Below, piece by piece: positions 41,088 through 50,595 of a stretch of 51,102 bases of DNA. The notes under the pieces are model-generated. The model did not search any database. It worked only from the letters and a program-made list of their open reading frames with translations, and was not told the origin of the DNA. The DNA is from an uncultured Bacteroides sp. (lineage in GTDB: Bacteria > Bacteroidota > Bacteroidia > Bacteroidales > Bacteroidaceae), in NCBI GenBank assembly GCA_902388495.1, contig CABMPP010000030.1, positions 1 to 51,102 of the forward strand, read 5' to 3'. How positions within the stretch are numbered: the first letter of the stretch is position 1; each line of letters begins with the position of its first letter. The position numbers and the translations under genes were made by a program.

Positions 41088-41966
41088 TTAAATGCGGTCG
41101 AGTACCTTCTGGATAAGGGTGTCGATGGTATTCTTGTATCCCGTATTGGCTTCTTTTATCAGGCGGTTGGCAATGACCATGCACACGGTCATCGCTTTGT
41201 GTCCCATCAGGCGGCTCAGACCGGCAAGGGCGGAACTTTCCATCTCGAAGTTGGTGATGCGGTAACCGTTGTATTCAAACTTCTCTATCTTGTCGTTTTG
41301 GTTCGGGTCGGCCAGTGGCACGCGGAGTTCACGTCCCTGCGGGCCAAAGAAACCTCCGGCGGCAATCGTCACGCCACGTACCATGTCGTCTTGGGCAACG
41401 CGGTCTATCAGTTCGGCGTTGGCATCGATTACGTAAGGGGCGGGGGCGCACATGTTTCCCGACCATCCCATGTGGTTCAGGAAGGCGCGCTCGAAGGGCA
41501 GGTCGCACACTGAGTTGCGTCCGGCATAGAAGTTCAGCAGGCCGTCGAAACCGATGGACTTGGCCGAGCATACAAATGTACCTACGGGGGTGTTGGGTTG
41601 CAGACCACCGCACGTGCCGATGCGTACCAATTCCAATTGGCGGAGTTCGGGCTTTTCTTCACGGGTCTGGAAGTCGATGTTTGCCAGGGCGTCCAATTCG
41701 TTCATCACAATGTCGATATTGTCGCAACCGATGCCCGTGGAGACTACCGTGATGCGTTTGCCTTTGTATGTACCGGTTATGGTCTTGAATTCGCGGCTTT
41801 CTACCTCGCATTCTTTGTTCTCGAAGTGGGATGCAACCAGTGCCACGCGTCCGGGGTCGCCTACCAGGATTACTTTATCTGCCAGCCATTCGGGCTTTAC
41901 GTGGAGGTGGAAAACGGAACCGTCATCATTGATAATCAGTTCGGAAGATGCAAAATACTTTTTCAT
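41088..41966 (-). CDS. Nucleoside phosphorylase (uridine phosphorylase-like)
   Basis: A 292-residue enzyme of the PNP/UDP family, which splits nucleosides with phosphate. Recognised from ILVGDPGRVALVA (34-46), GIGCDNIDIVMNELDAL, RIGTCGGLQP with the phosphate-binding region and FEMESSALAGLS with the conserved Met-Glu. It is probably for uridine or a purine nucleoside; the sequence does not decide. Start and stop are 12 and 39 bases from neighbours floA and mnmE. Confidence 0.9.
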   Translation of the reverse strand: MKKYFASSELIINDDGSVFHLHVKPEWLADKVILVGDPGRVALVASHFENKECEVESREFKTITGTYKGKRITVVSTGIGCDNIDIVMNELDALANIDFQTREEKPELRQLELVRIGTCGGLQPNTPVGTFVCSAKSIGFDGLLNFYAGRNSVCDLPFERAFLNHMGWSGNMCAPAPYVIDANAELIDRVAQDDMVRGVTIAAGGFFGPQGRELRVPLADPNQNDKIEKFEYNGYRITNFEMESSALAGLSRLMGHKAMTVCMVIANRLIKEANTGYKNTIDTLIQKVLDRI

Positions 41967-41978
41967 ATTACAAGGTTA

Positions 41979-42980
41979 TTATTTGCTTAGCGGCTGGTTG
42001 GTGTTACCAGTTGCAGGTTTGGCTATGTTCTCGCGCATGGATGTATCGGCTTCAATGTTCTTCATCCGATAATAATCCATGATGCCCAGGTTTCCGCTAC
42101 GGAATGCTTCGGCCATTGCTTTGGGTACTTCTGCTTCGGCTTCGATTACTTTGGCGCGGGCTTCTTGTGCTTTGGCCTTCATCTCTTGTTCGCTGGCTAC
42201 GGCCATGGCGCGGCGTTCTTCTGCCTTGGCCTGGGCGATGTTCTTGTCGGCATTGGCCTGGTCTATCTGCAGGGCGGCACCGATGTTCTTACCTATGTCG
42301 ATATCGGCGATATCGATGGATAGGATTTCGAAAGCCGTACCGGCATCCAATCCTTTGCGGAGTACCAGTTTGGAGATGGAATCGGGGTTTTCCAATACCG
42401 TCTTATGGTTCTCGGACGAACCGATGGACGATACGATACCTTCACCGACACGCGCCAGGATCGTATCTTCTCCGGCACCACCCACCAATTGGCGTATGTT
42501 GGCGCGTACCGTTACACGGGCTTTGGCTATCAGCTGGATACCGTCTTTGGCAACGGCCGTTACGGGCGGTGTATCAATCACCTTCGGGTTTACTGACATC
42601 TGCACGGCTTCGAACACATCACGGCCGGCAAGGTCGATGGCGGTAGCCATCTGGAACGGCAACTCGATGTTGGCTTTGGAGGCAGATACCAATGCGTGCA
42701 CCACTCTTTCTACATGTCCTCCGGCGAGGTAATGTGCTTCCAGTTCGTCGCGGGTGATGTTCTTCAGACCTGCTTTGTGCGCCTCAATCATTCCGGGCAC
42801 GATGATGTAGGGAGGAACATTACGGATACGCATCAGAAATAGTTGTACCAGCGAGATGTTGACTCCTGATACTTTGGCGGATAGCCACAAGAAGAAGGGT
42901 ACGTAATGGAAAAATAGTACCAGGAAAACAATACCTCCTATGATAATGAAGGCGGTTAAATACATTGCGCTTGGATCCAT
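41979..42980 (-). CDS. floA: Flotillin-like protein FloA
   Basis: A 333-residue membrane scaffold protein. A short N-terminal hydrophobic region (about 7-33) anchors it; then SPFH/flotillin-like domain with [20 protein letters not shown] and a long Ala-Glu-rich helical tail ([21 protein letters not shown]). Flotillin-like FloA proteins organise membrane microdomains. The nfeD gene is directly upstream (24 bases), which is the usual pairing. Confidence 0.94.
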   Translation of the reverse strand: MDPSAMYLTAFIIIGGIVFLVLFFHYVPFFLWLSAKVSGVNISLVQLFLMRIRNVPPYIIVPGMIEAHKAGLKNITRDELEAHYLAGGHVERVVHALVSASKANIELPFQMATAIDLAGRDVFEAVQMSVNPKVIDTPPVTAVAKDGIQLIAKARVTVRANIRQLVGGAGEDTILARVGEGIVSSIGSSENHKTVLENPDSISKLVLRKGLDAGTAFEILSIDIADIDIGKNIGAALQIDQANADKNIAQAKAEERRAMAVASEQEMKAKAQEARAKVIEAEAEVPKAMAEAFRSGNLGIMDYYRMKNIEADTSMRENIAKPATGNTNQPLSK

Positions 42981-43004
42981 AAATTGTCAAGTATTAAGTG
43001 AATA

Positions 43005-43475
43005 TTATATTTTATGTTTTTCAACCAGCAGAACTCCGTCCGTAATGCGGGTCACGATGATTGGAGTCTTTTCGTTCAGGAAGCCGTCGGTCGATTTTAC
43101 TTCTACGATGTCTCCGTTAATCTCGGCGTAACCGATAAGTGCGAGTCGGGTAGTGGTAACACCTGTATCGCCTACCTTTACTTTTTCTTCGGCACTACGG
43201 TCCACCTTCGAGGTGATGTCTTTCTTCAGGGCTATCTTGTCGAGTGTCTTAGATCGCATGAACCACACCAGCGAACCGACGCAGGCAACGGCCGTAATGG
43301 CAAGTGTAATGAAGCCTGCCGCCGTCCCCATATAGGCAAAAGCGTAATAGTTGGCAAAGATGATGCATCCTCCTGCCAGGAATCCGGCGATGCTGATGCC
43401 CGGAATTACGAATAATTCCACTAAGAACAGAATGACTGCTGCGATGATCAGCACGGTGATGATTAGTATATCCAT
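43005..43475 (-). CDS. NfeD-like membrane protein
   Basis: A 156-residue short NfeD. Several hydrophobic helices (about 3-25, 28-50 and 55-75) precede a C-terminal OB-fold (about 90-156) with VGDTGVTTTRLALIGYAEIN and VEVKSTDGFLNEKTPIIVTR. The ClpP-like protease domain of the long NfeD is missing, as in the short form paired with flotillins. It lies between the TPR/PD40 gene (7 bases) and floA (24 bases). Confidence 0.9.
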   Translation of the reverse strand: MDILIITVLIIAAVILFLVELFVIPGISIAGFLAGGCIIFANYYAFAYMGTAAGFITLAITAVACVGSLVWFMRSKTLDKIALKKDITSKVDRSAEEKVKVGDTGVTTTRLALIGYAEINGDIVEVKSTDGFLNEKTPIIVTRITDGVLLVEKHKI

Positions 43476-43482
43476 AGTTGTC

Positions 43483-44913
43483 TTATTTGATGGCTTGTTT
43501 TTCTAAGTTGCGTACTTGTATGCCGGTCTGTTCTACCTCGGCGGATAGTTGTTGCACCCGTTGCTCCAGGTCAAGGATGGCGGCGGACATCCTGTCTTTC
43601 CCATTTTTGTCGGCACGGGCATATTCCGAACGCATTTCCTCCAACTTGCTTTGTTGTTGCTTATAACTCTTCTCCAACTGGCTGTATTTGCCGTATAGCT
43701 CTCTGGCTTGTTTGGAACGGAAATCATCGGCATGGTAGTAGGTGGTATGATCATCAACGATGAACTTGAAATCATAGTTCTTTGCCGTTTGTGGCTTCTC
43801 GCTGGTGGCATTTCTGAGTCTTTCCCGGGCTGCTTTCACGGCGTCGGTATCAGTCCACGTGTCTTTTATGGAATGGAGTTGCGCCAGTTGAATCATTTTT
43901 TGCGGCTCCGTTGCTTCGTAATTGTACACTTGCTTGGAGGAGTTGGGAATGAATACATAGATGCAGACCTTTCCTTCCGGCTGATATCTGTCGGAGGCAA
44001 ACCAGCCGAGGTCGTTGAATTCGTCGATGACGTACATATAGTCATTGTAGGGAGAGTTGAAGGGCATACCCACATTCTCCGGCGTCAGGTAGGAGTTGGT
44101 ATTCGTGTTGTAGCGGGTCACGAAGATGTCGTAGCCACCCATTGATTCCGGTCCGTCGGAGGCGTAGTAGATGGTTACGCCGTCTGTCAGGACATAAGGG
44201 TAGTTGGCATTCATGGCTTCGTTGATGCTTCCGGGCAGCAGGCTTCCTTTGCTCCATTCGTCCAGTAGCTTGTTGCGCGAAAGAATGCTGAGGGTGCTGT
44301 CGGATTGTTGTTCGCTATAATAAAGCTTGTTTCCCAACTCTGTTTCGTATACTGTACCACCCTGCTTGTCGGAGTCTTTGAAGTAGGCATCGTACATAAA
44401 TAGTTTTCCCGACTCGGGGCTGATTCTGTATGCATCCAGGAAGTTCTCCTTGTCCACCACAAAGCTATCGATGAAGCAAACCTCTTCTACGCCTTTCAGC
44501 ATGCGCAGGTTGGCTTTGCTCTTCTCCAATAGTTTGTCGGCTTCTTCGGTGGAGCGTTTTCTTTTGGTGAGGTCGGCGATGTAATCTTCGTAGGTCTCAA
44601 TGGCATCTTCAAACCGGTACAGATCATTGTAGGCTTGCGCCAGGTAAAGCTGGCCGCTGGGGACACGTCTCTTGACGGCGGTCGCCAGATATTTCAGGGC
44701 TTCTGCCGGTTCTCCCGTTCTCAGGCAACATACCCCGTACCATAGATTGTAATTCCCGTTGGAAGGTTGCGTCTTGACGAGTTTTTGGAAAGCGGGCTTG
44801 GCTTCTTGATATTCTCCTCTGTCGTACATGGCTCTGGCTTCTGCCAACGTTTGTGCAGAAACCGTTATGCTTAGAAGTCCGAATAGAAGGAACAAGATAT
44901 ATTTTTTCTTCAT
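43483..44913 (-). CDS. TPR and PD40-type beta-propeller exported protein
   Basis: A 476-residue protein beginning MKKKYILFLLFGLLSITVSA, a signal peptide. TPR repeats follow (about 25-130: AKPAFQKLVKTQPSNGNYNL, EPAEALKYLATAVKR, AYNDLYRFEDAIETYEDYI), then a PD40-like region (about 165-330; YASDGPESMGGYDIFVTRYN) and a C-terminal coiled coil (about 400-475). This resembles the TPR-PD40 half of the Bacteroidota OmpA-family proteins, but the OmpA domain itself is missing. The start at 44913 is preferred to 44925. It heads the cluster nfeD-floA-phosphorylase-mnmE. Confidence 0.9.
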   Translation of the reverse strand: MKKKYILFLLFGLLSITVSAQTLAEARAMYDRGEYQEAKPAFQKLVKTQPSNGNYNLWYGVCCLRTGEPAEALKYLATAVKRRVPSGQLYLAQAYNDLYRFEDAIETYEDYIADLTKRKRSTEEADKLLEKSKANLRMLKGVEEVCFIDSFVVDKENFLDAYRISPESGKLFMYDAYFKDSDKQGGTVYETELGNKLYYSEQQSDSTLSILSRNKLLDEWSKGSLLPGSINEAMNANYPYVLTDGVTIYYASDGPESMGGYDIFVTRYNTNTNSYLTPENVGMPFNSPYNDYMYVIDEFNDLGWFASDRYQPEGKVCIYVFIPNSSKQVYNYEATEPQKMIQLAQLHSIKDTWTDTDAVKAARERLRNATSEKPQTAKNYDFKFIVDDHTTYYHADDFRSKQARELYGKYSQLEKSYKQQQSKLEEMRSEYARADKNGKDRMSAAILDLEQRVQQLSAEVEQTGIQVRNLEKQAIK

Positions 44914-44941
44914 ACTGATGTGCATACTTAATTCAGAAGTT

Positions 44942-44949
44942 CAAAAATA
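44942..44949 (-). promoter_or_regulatory. -7 box of the TPR/PD40 cluster
   Basis: TATTTTTG on the minus strand stands about 28 bases before the ATG at 44913. The -33 element is not clear. Confidence 0.4.
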
Positions 44950-45054
44950 CAAATTAATCGTGAATAAAGCCGATTTCCGTAATTCTATTATGTTAATTCT
45001 TCTTTAAATCGTTCTTTTCTGTTACTTTTGCGGGCGATTTTGAAAGAAGGAACT

Positions 45055-45801
45055 ATGGCACAATTTACCGAAGAAGAGAAAATGTTGCGACGCATCGAGA
45101 AGCGCTTCAGCAAAGGTGTGGTGGAATACGGGTTGATAGAGGACGGTGACAAGATTCTCATCGGGCTTTCCGGTGGTAAGGATTCTTTGGCACTGGTGGA
45201 GTTGCTGGCGAAGCGTGCACGTGTTTTCAAGCCCCGGTTCTCTGTCGTAGCCGTTCATGTGGTGATGCGGAATATTCCTTATCAGAGCGATGTGGAGTAT
45301 CTCAGGGAGTATGTGGAGTCGTGGGGAGTACCTTTTGTGCTCTATGAAACGGAGTTCGACGCAACTACCGATACCCGTAAGTCTCCCTGTTTTCTTTGCT
45401 CCTGGAACCGGCGTAAGGCGTTGTTTACGGTAGCCAAGGAGCAGGGATGCAATAAGATTGCGCTTGGGCACCACATGGATGATATTCTGGAAACATTGCT
45501 GATGAATATTACTTATCAGGGAGCATTCAGTTCCATGCCGCCCCGCCTTGTGATGAAGAAATTCGATATGACTATCATTCGTCCGATGTGCCTGGTGCAC
45601 GAGGCTGACTTAATAGAGTTGGCACAAGTTCGGGGGTACCGGAAGCAGGTGAAGAATTGTCCGTATGAGTCGCAATCCAGTCGTAGTGGGATGAAAGGTA
45701 TCCTGAAGCAACTGGAAGAAATGAACCCGGAGGCGCGTTATAGCCTTTGGGGGAGCATGACGAATGTACAAGAGGAATTATTACCGATTAAAAACTTATA
45801 A
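45055..45801 (+). CDS. TtcA-like tRNA 2-thiolation ATP-pyrophosphatase
   Basis: A 248-residue PP-loop ATPase. The PP-loop is LSGGKDSLALVELL. A CFLCSWNRRKALF motif carries the CxxC of TtcA, and HHMDDILETLLMN is the conserved metal site. Relatives thiolate C32 of tRNA. The third Cys sits in KNCPYES. The frame starts at 45028, but the ATG at 45055 (MAQFTEEEKMLRRIEKRF) is more likely. A -7 box (TACTTTTG, 45023-45030) is found just upstream. Alternative labels are other tRNA 2-thiolation enzymes. Confidence 0.88.
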   Translation: MAQFTEEEKMLRRIEKRFSKGVVEYGLIEDGDKILIGLSGGKDSLALVELLAKRARVFKPRFSVVAVHVVMRNIPYQSDVEYLREYVESWGVPFVLYETEFDATTDTRKSPCFLCSWNRRKALFTVAKEQGCNKIALGHHMDDILETLLMNITYQGAFSSMPPRLVMKKFDMTIIRPMCLVHEADLIELAQVRGYRKQVKNCPYESQSSRSGMKGILKQLEEMNPEARYSLWGSMTNVQEELLPIKNL

Positions 45802-45813
45802 TTAATAAACCCC

Positions 45814-46182
45814 ATGAAAGCGTTTTACACTGTTCTCTTTTTGATAATATCCAATGTCTTCATGACATTTGCCTGGTATGGACATTTGAAACTCCAGGAG
45901 ATGAAGGTTATTTCCAATTGGCCGCTTTATGCCGTCATCCTTTTTTCGTGGATGATTGCTCTCGCCGAGTACTCCTTTCAAATTCCAGCCAATCGTATCG
46001 GTTTTATTGGCAACGGAGGCCCGTTCTCGTTGATGCAATTAAAAGTAATTCAAGAGGCTATTACTCTGATTATCTTCACGGTGTTTACAACGGTGCTCTT
46101 CAAAGGAGAAGCGTTGCATTGGAATCATTTTGCTGCTTTCATCTGCCTGGTGCTGGCGGTGTATTTTGTATTTTATAAATGA
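45814..46182 (+). CDS. DUF486 family small membrane protein
   Basis: A 122-residue membrane protein with four hydrophobic helices, of the DUF486 family (small DMT-like proteins). FMTFAWYGHLKL and LAEYSFQIPANRIGFIGNGGPFS are family stretches. Function is not established. It is 12 bases after the TtcA-like gene and convergent with apbE with four bases between. Confidence 0.9.
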   Translation: MKAFYTVLFLIISNVFMTFAWYGHLKLQEMKVISNWPLYAVILFSWMIALAEYSFQIPANRIGFIGNGGPFSLMQLKVIQEAITLIIFTVFTTVLFKGEALHWNHFAAFICLVLAVYFVFYK

Positions 46183-46186
46183 TAAT

Positions 46187-47206
46187 TTACTTCGCTATAT
46201 ACCTCTCCATCCCCTTCGTCAGATACGTCTGGAATTTCCCTTCTTCATCGCTATATATGAAGCAGGCGTCTATATCCGGATGTGCATCGGCAAAGCGTTC
46301 GGCTTCTTCCAGTCCCATGACCATGAATGCCGTGGCATAAGCGTCCGCACTCATGCAATCTTTGGCAATGACGGTAGCCGAGAGAATGTTGTGCTGTACC
46401 GGATATCCCGTTCGGGGGTCGATGGTATGGGCGTATTTCTTTCCGTCTTTGTGGTAGAAGTTGCGGTAATTGCCGGAAGTCGCCATGCCCAGGTCGGTCA
46501 CTTGTAGCACCGTCTGCAACTCTTGGTTCACGGATAACGAATCGTCTATCGGCTTATTTATGCCGATACGCCAGAGACCTTTTTGCGGGTTCTCTCCGCG
46601 AACAACAATCTCTCCGCCGATGTCGACCATAAAGTTACGGATACCTTTCTTCTCCAGCAGTTGTGCTATGACGTCCACCGCATAGCCTTTGGCCACCGCA
46701 CTACACGAGAGCATAATGCGCGGGTCTTGTTTCACGACTTTACCTTCCGGAGATAAATCTACTTTATTATATCCCGTAATCTCCAGCAGGCTATCAATCA
46801 TCATAGAGTCGGGGAATGCACCTTTCTTGAAGCCGAATCCCCAGGCATTGGCCAGTGGGGCAACGGTTATGTCGAAAGCACCATTGGTTTCTTTGGAGAT
46901 CTCCATGCTACGGCGGAACACGTTGGTAAAGAATGTATCGGGAACAATGTCCTCATTCCGATTGATGCGCGTTATGGTTGCCGTATCGTTGAACGGAGAC
47001 AACGAACCGTCGAAGCGCTTGAGCTCCGCTTCTATATCTGCTTTCAAGTCTTTGTCGTATTGGTAAGTAACCTTATATACCGTGCCGAATATCAATCCGT
47101 TATCCATCTGATAAGGAGCAACCTGGTTGTGGCGGGCAAGTATCCATATCGTACCCAATACCAGTAAGGCAATCCATAAAAAATTCCGTTGTACTTTCTT
47201 CTCCAT
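46187..47206 (-). CDS. apbE: FAD:protein FMN transferase ApbE
   Basis: A 339-residue enzyme attaching FMN to Thr/Ser of flavoproteins such as NqrB/NqrC and RnfG, in the periplasm. An N-terminal membrane helix (9-24) is followed by the ApbE fold: INRNEDIVPDTFF, GAFDITVAPLANAWGFG, SAVAKGYAVDVIAQLLEKKG, DIGGEIVVRGENPQKG and HTIDPRTGYPV. Relatives often have a lipobox; here a single helix anchors the enzyme. It is the last gene of the leftward envelope cluster (27 bases after mntP). Confidence 0.93.
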   Translation of the reverse strand: MEKKVQRNFLWIALLVLGTIWILARHNQVAPYQMDNGLIFGTVYKVTYQYDKDLKADIEAELKRFDGSLSPFNDTATITRINRNEDIVPDTFFTNVFRRSMEISKETNGAFDITVAPLANAWGFGFKKGAFPDSMMIDSLLEITGYNKVDLSPEGKVVKQDPRIMLSCSAVAKGYAVDVIAQLLEKKGIRNFMVDIGGEIVVRGENPQKGLWRIGINKPIDDSLSVNQELQTVLQVTDLGMATSGNYRNFYHKDGKKYAHTIDPRTGYPVQHNILSATVIAKDCMSADAYATAFMVMGLEEAERFADAHPDIDACFIYSDEEGKFQTYLTKGMERYIAK

Positions 47207-47233
47207 AATCGTATCTATAATTAGCAGAAATAG

Positions 47234-47815
47234 TTAGCTGAAAAACAAATGCTCAATCAATATCTTTGTACCGATGAGGATGAGAATAATACCTCCCCAC
47301 AACTCGGCACGCAACTTGCGGGCTATGCCGCAACCAAAACGAATGCCGAACATCAGTCCTGCCATGGACAGGACAAATGAAACAAATCCTATAATACCGA
47401 TGGGAGGGAGGATTGCCGAGAATCCCTTGATACCCAGGAATGCGAACGAAACACCTACTGCCAGCGCATCGATGCTGGTTGCTATCGCCAATGCCAGTAC
47501 CACTTTCAGGCTGGTGGGGTCATACTCATGTCTGCAATCTTCGTCTTTGAAAGACTCCCTTACCATGCGTCCACCCAGGAAGGCAAGTATACCGAAGGCA
47601 ATCCAATGGTCTATGCTTTCTATCAGGTGGCTGAACATGCTGGCACCTATCCATCCCAGCAACGGCATGAGTGCCTGGAATAAGCCGAAAAAGAGTGCCA
47701 TGATCAGCATGGGGCGCAGGCGGGTGCGTTTCAAAATAATCCCGCTGGCTATAGAAACGGCGAAACAATCCATCGCGAGTCCTATAGCCAGCAGCCAAAT
47801 TTCTAACCCTGTCAT
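47234..47815 (-). CDS. mntP: Manganese efflux pump MntP
   Basis: A 193-residue membrane protein with six hydrophobic helices. LAIGLAMDCFAVSIASG (9-25) and ATSIDALAVGVSFAFL are the duplicated motifs with the conserved Asp residues for Mn2+. GRMVRESFKDED is in the loop. It exports manganese. It follows the 47821-48588 gene by five bases. Confidence 0.94.
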   Translation of the reverse strand: MTGLEIWLLAIGLAMDCFAVSIASGIILKRTRLRPMLIMALFFGLFQALMPLLGWIGASMFSHLIESIDHWIAFGILAFLGGRMVRESFKDEDCRHEYDPTSLKVVLALAIATSIDALAVGVSFAFLGIKGFSAILPPIGIIGFVSFVLSMAGLMFGIRFGCGIARKLRAELWGGIILILIGTKILIEHLFFS

Positions 47816-47820
47816 AAGTC

Positions 47821-48588
47821 CTAAAAAGGTAGTTTATAAGTTATCGTATATGTCACTCCTAATGTATTGGAGCCGTATTTGCCAAAACCGGGTACATACC
47901 ACGGGTCGCCATATTCATCGACCGAACCGGATACCTTGAATTTGAAGCGCATCGTCCATCCCATATAAAGTGCTTTCCATACGTGAGCACGGATGCCGAC
48001 ACAAAACTCTGCCCATTGCATGGAACCTTTCATCCCTTCGTGGTTGTAGGGGAGACTTCCACCCCATATATTATCTTCCAGGTTCGGGTTACCTACAACT
48101 CCGCCATAGATGGGATCGTCCAGCCCCAGCGCTTCTATGTCATATTTGAAGCTGCTTGCACCGTAGCGCAAACCTACGAGCAACATGTTGCCGTGTTGCT
48201 TGTTGTATAAAGCGTTGTAGTCCATACCGATGCGGAAGTAAGGAGCGTTACTCTTGTAATGTATACCTTTGTCACTCCAACTGTCCGTTGAGCCATATCC
48301 CAATTCTACTATAGGAAAGAAACGGTTTTTGAGGTTGACGTCCACCGCTACCTCCGAACTCAGGAAATCTCCTCCGAATACCGAACTGCCAAGTCCCCAT
48401 AAGTCCACGCCGACGGAAACGCCGTTGTAGAGCGGATAGTATATCTCTTCCTTCTTGTCCTTTTTCTCTTTCGGGGGCTGATTGTTTCCCGGAGATGCGG
48501 GAGCATTCCCGTTCTGCGCCCAGAGAGGAAAGGACATCAGCAGGCAGAGCGCCAGACTAATAGAATAATTTAAGATTTTCCTTTCCAT
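47821..48588 (-). CDS. Exported outer-membrane-type protein of unknown function
   Basis: A 255-residue protein with a signal peptide (MERKILNYSISLALCLLMSF then PLWAQ). After a proline/lysine-rich linker it continues with glycine-aromatic alternating segments (GVSVGVDLWGLGSSVFGGD, GMDYNALYNKQHGNMLLVGL) and ends with aromatic-rich strand VTYTITYKLPF, as in outer membrane beta-barrels. It is consistent with the DUF6048 family of Bacteroidota, although I cannot verify this. Starts within the end of the preceding lipoprotein gene (32-base overlap). Confidence 0.85.
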   Translation of the reverse strand: MERKILNYSISLALCLLMSFPLWAQNGNAPASPGNNQPPKEKKDKKEEIYYPLYNGVSVGVDLWGLGSSVFGGDFLSSEVAVDVNLKNRFFPIVELGYGSTDSWSDKGIHYKSNAPYFRIGMDYNALYNKQHGNMLLVGLRYGASSFKYDIEALGLDDPIYGGVVGNPNLEDNIWGGSLPYNHEGMKGSMQWAEFCVGIRAHVWKALYMGWTMRFKFKVSGSVDEYGDPWYVPGFGKYGSNTLGVTYTITYKLPF

Positions 48589-49039
48589 AGATACTGGCTT
48601 CTTTGTTTGCTATATAAATAGAGTCGAGAGAATGGCGGGTGCTAACTATTTTAGTGATAGATTGCTTCATCTGATAGCCGCAATCCATCGACAAGAAATA
48701 GGGCGTGTTGTTGTGGTAGATAACTATGGTATCGGTCTTCGTTTTACTGTATCGGAATACCAGTTTTGTAGAGTCTACCGTATATCTCAGCGGCAACGAA
48801 ATGTCGTGCACTTTCTTCTGGTTGTTGATGATGATGGAGTCCGTACCGAAGGCCGTCACCGTCAGCGAGTCGAGGGTATCGTTTACTGCGAGGTCGTTTT
48901 GGTCTATCGTGTAAAGATAGCATTGCACCATGGCGCGTGCCGTCATGGAGCAATCCGCTTCTTCCGAGCAGGAAATCACGATACTGATTATGGGGCAGAG
49001 GATAGCACCGATTATAATAAGTCTGACTAAGCTTTTCAT
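48557..49039 (-). CDS. Lipoprotein of unknown function
   Basis: A 160-residue exported protein with a likely lipobox (IISIVISCSEE, Cys about 24). The mature part is mainly beta (VQCYLYTIDQNDLAVNDTLDSLTVTAFGTDSI and LPLRYTVDSTKLVFRYSKTKTDTIVIYHNNTPYFLSMDCGYQ). It may belong to DUF6452, a family typically found next to a DUF6048 gene, but this is from memory. The gene lies two bases after GT2 and overlaps the next one. Confidence 0.8.
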   Translation of the reverse strand: MKSLVRLIIIGAILCPIISIVISCSEEADCSMTARAMVQCYLYTIDQNDLAVNDTLDSLTVTAFGTDSIIINNQKKVHDISLPLRYTVDSTKLVFRYSKTKTDTIVIYHNNTPYFLSMDCGYQMKQSITKIVSTRHSLDSIYIANKEASIYGKENLKLFY

Positions 49040-49041
49040 CG

Positions 49042-49995
49042 TTAAATCGTTTTCTCTATTTGATATTTATTTCGTTCGGGAGCATTACGCGAAATCAGTT
49101 CTCCGAGGAATCCTCCTACGAATAGCTGCGTGCCGATGATCATCGACGTCAGCGACAGGTAGAAGTAAGGAGAATCTGTTACGAGTCGGTAGGGCATGCC
49201 ATGGTGCATGTAGTACAACTTGCTGACGCCTACAATGATGACGGCTATGAAACCGATGAAGAACATCAGCGAACCCAGCAGACCGAAGAAGTGCATGGGC
49301 TTTATGCCGAAGGTGGAGAGGAACCAAAGCGAAATCAAGTCCAGATAGCCGTTGAAGAAGCGGTTGAGTCCGAACTTTGTCTTTCCATATTTCCGTGCCT
49401 GGTGGTGCACCACTTTTTCGCCTATTCTCTTGAAACCGGCGTTCTTGGCAAGATAGGGGATGTAGCGGTGCATTTCTCCGTACACTTCTATATTCTTGAC
49501 TACATCTTTGCGATAGGCTTTCAGGCCGCAATTAAAGTCGTGCAGGTTTTTGATGCCGGATACTTTCCGGGCGGTGGCATTGAAGAGTTTGGTAGGCAGG
49601 GTCTTCGATAGCGGATCGTAACGTTTCTGTTTCCAGCCCGATACCAGGTCGTATCCGTCTTTTGTAATCATGCGGTAGAGTTCCGGTATTTCGTCGGGGC
49701 TATCCTGCAAGTCAGCATCCATGGTTATCACGACATCGCCTTGCGCCTGTTCAAATCCGCAGTACAGTGCCGGTGACTTGCCGTAATTGCGCCGGAACTT
49801 GATGCCCCGTACCGCGTCCGGAGCCTGTGCTTGCAATTGCTCAATCACTTGCCAGGAGTGGTCGGTACTTCCGTCGTTCACGAAGATCACTTCATAGGAG
49901 AAGTTGTTGGCTTTCATCACCCGCTCTATCCAGGCGAACAGTTCGGGAAGTGACTCCTCCTCATTATATAATGGTACGACAACTGAAATATCCAT
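49042..49995 (-). CDS. Family 2 glycosyltransferase, membrane-anchored (DPM/ArnC-like)
   Basis: A 317-residue glycosyltransferase. The GT-A domain has VVPLYNEEESLPEL, FVNDGSTDHS and TMDADLQDSPDEIPEL with DAD metal site. Two membrane helices follow (about 235-260 and 275-300). This is the layout of enzymes that transfer sugars to polyprenyl phosphate at the inner membrane (DpmA/ArnC/GtrB). Donor sugar is unknown. It is between the DUF4199 gene and the lipoprotein gene. Confidence 0.92.
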   Translation of the reverse strand: MDISVVVPLYNEEESLPELFAWIERVMKANNFSYEVIFVNDGSTDHSWQVIEQLQAQAPDAVRGIKFRRNYGKSPALYCGFEQAQGDVVITMDADLQDSPDEIPELYRMITKDGYDLVSGWKQKRYDPLSKTLPTKLFNATARKVSGIKNLHDFNCGLKAYRKDVVKNIEVYGEMHRYIPYLAKNAGFKRIGEKVVHHQARKYGKTKFGLNRFFNGYLDLISLWFLSTFGIKPMHFFGLLGSLMFFIGFIAVIIVGVSKLYYMHHGMPYRLVTDSPYFYLSLTSMIIGTQLFVGGFLGELISRNAPERNKYQIEKTI

Positions 49996-50049
49996 TTGTT
50001 TATTTACAATTTAACTATTTACGATTGAAGTTACTTTATCATCATTTTG

Positions 50050-50595
50050 TCATCCTTCCGCTTCATTGCTTTTTCTTCGTTTCATCACGAACAAAGCGGT
50101 GGGGAAAGCAAGCAATGAGCCGTAAAACACATTCAGTGATATCATCTGCAATGTGATGTCTATCGGGGTGAGCAGTCGGGCTGCTTCCAAGCCTTCACGG
50201 CATGTGTCCACATACTCTTCCATTCCCGGAATGCCGCTTTGGGCAAGAATGTTAATTTGCGACTCGCAGGTATTGATCATGAAGCCGTGGTCGATGAACC
50301 TGAAATAAATATAGTGTGCCACGGCCGTAAGCAGCGCGGCAAACATATACATAAAAACGGTAAATATCCACGCGTGCAAGAAGCTGATGCTTCCTCCGCA
50401 TACCTGATTGCGATACATCCGCGCATAATAATATCCCATAAAAGGAACGCATAGCGTAAGCCCTACAAAGAGAACGGATAAAAAGGGAACCGTCAGCCCC
50501 ACCGGAAGGAGAATGAACTTCAATATCCAATATCCGCCCATATAGGTGCCGAATAGCATAGCGTATCGTTGCATGTAGCCTCTGTTTTCTGTCAT
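50050..50595 (-). CDS. DUF4199 family membrane protein
   Basis: A 181-residue membrane protein with four hydrophobic helices, consistent with DUF4199 of Bacteroidota. Pattern: AMLFGTYMGGYWILKFI, FVGLTLCVPFMGYYYARMY, a helix with LHAWIFTVFMYMFAALL and one near the C-terminus. The gene often sits directly upstream of a GT2 gene, as here (54 bases). It is the first gene of the leftward envelope cluster, with a -7 box (TACCTTTG, minus strand, 50615-50622) 20 bases before the start. Confidence 0.9.
   Translation of the reverse strand: MTENRGYMQRYAMLFGTYMGGYWILKFILLPVGLTVPFLSVLFVGLTLCVPFMGYYYARMYRNQVCGGSISFLHAWIFTVFMYMFAALLTAVAHYIYFRFIDHGFMINTCESQINILAQSGIPGMEEYVDTCREGLEAARLLTPIDITLQMISLNVFYGSLLAFPTALFVMKRRKSNEAEG

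Noticed and set aside
40614..41513. 299-codon plus-strand frame across mnmE and the phosphorylase gene
   Set aside because: Spans the opposite strands of two certain genes; a shadow frame.
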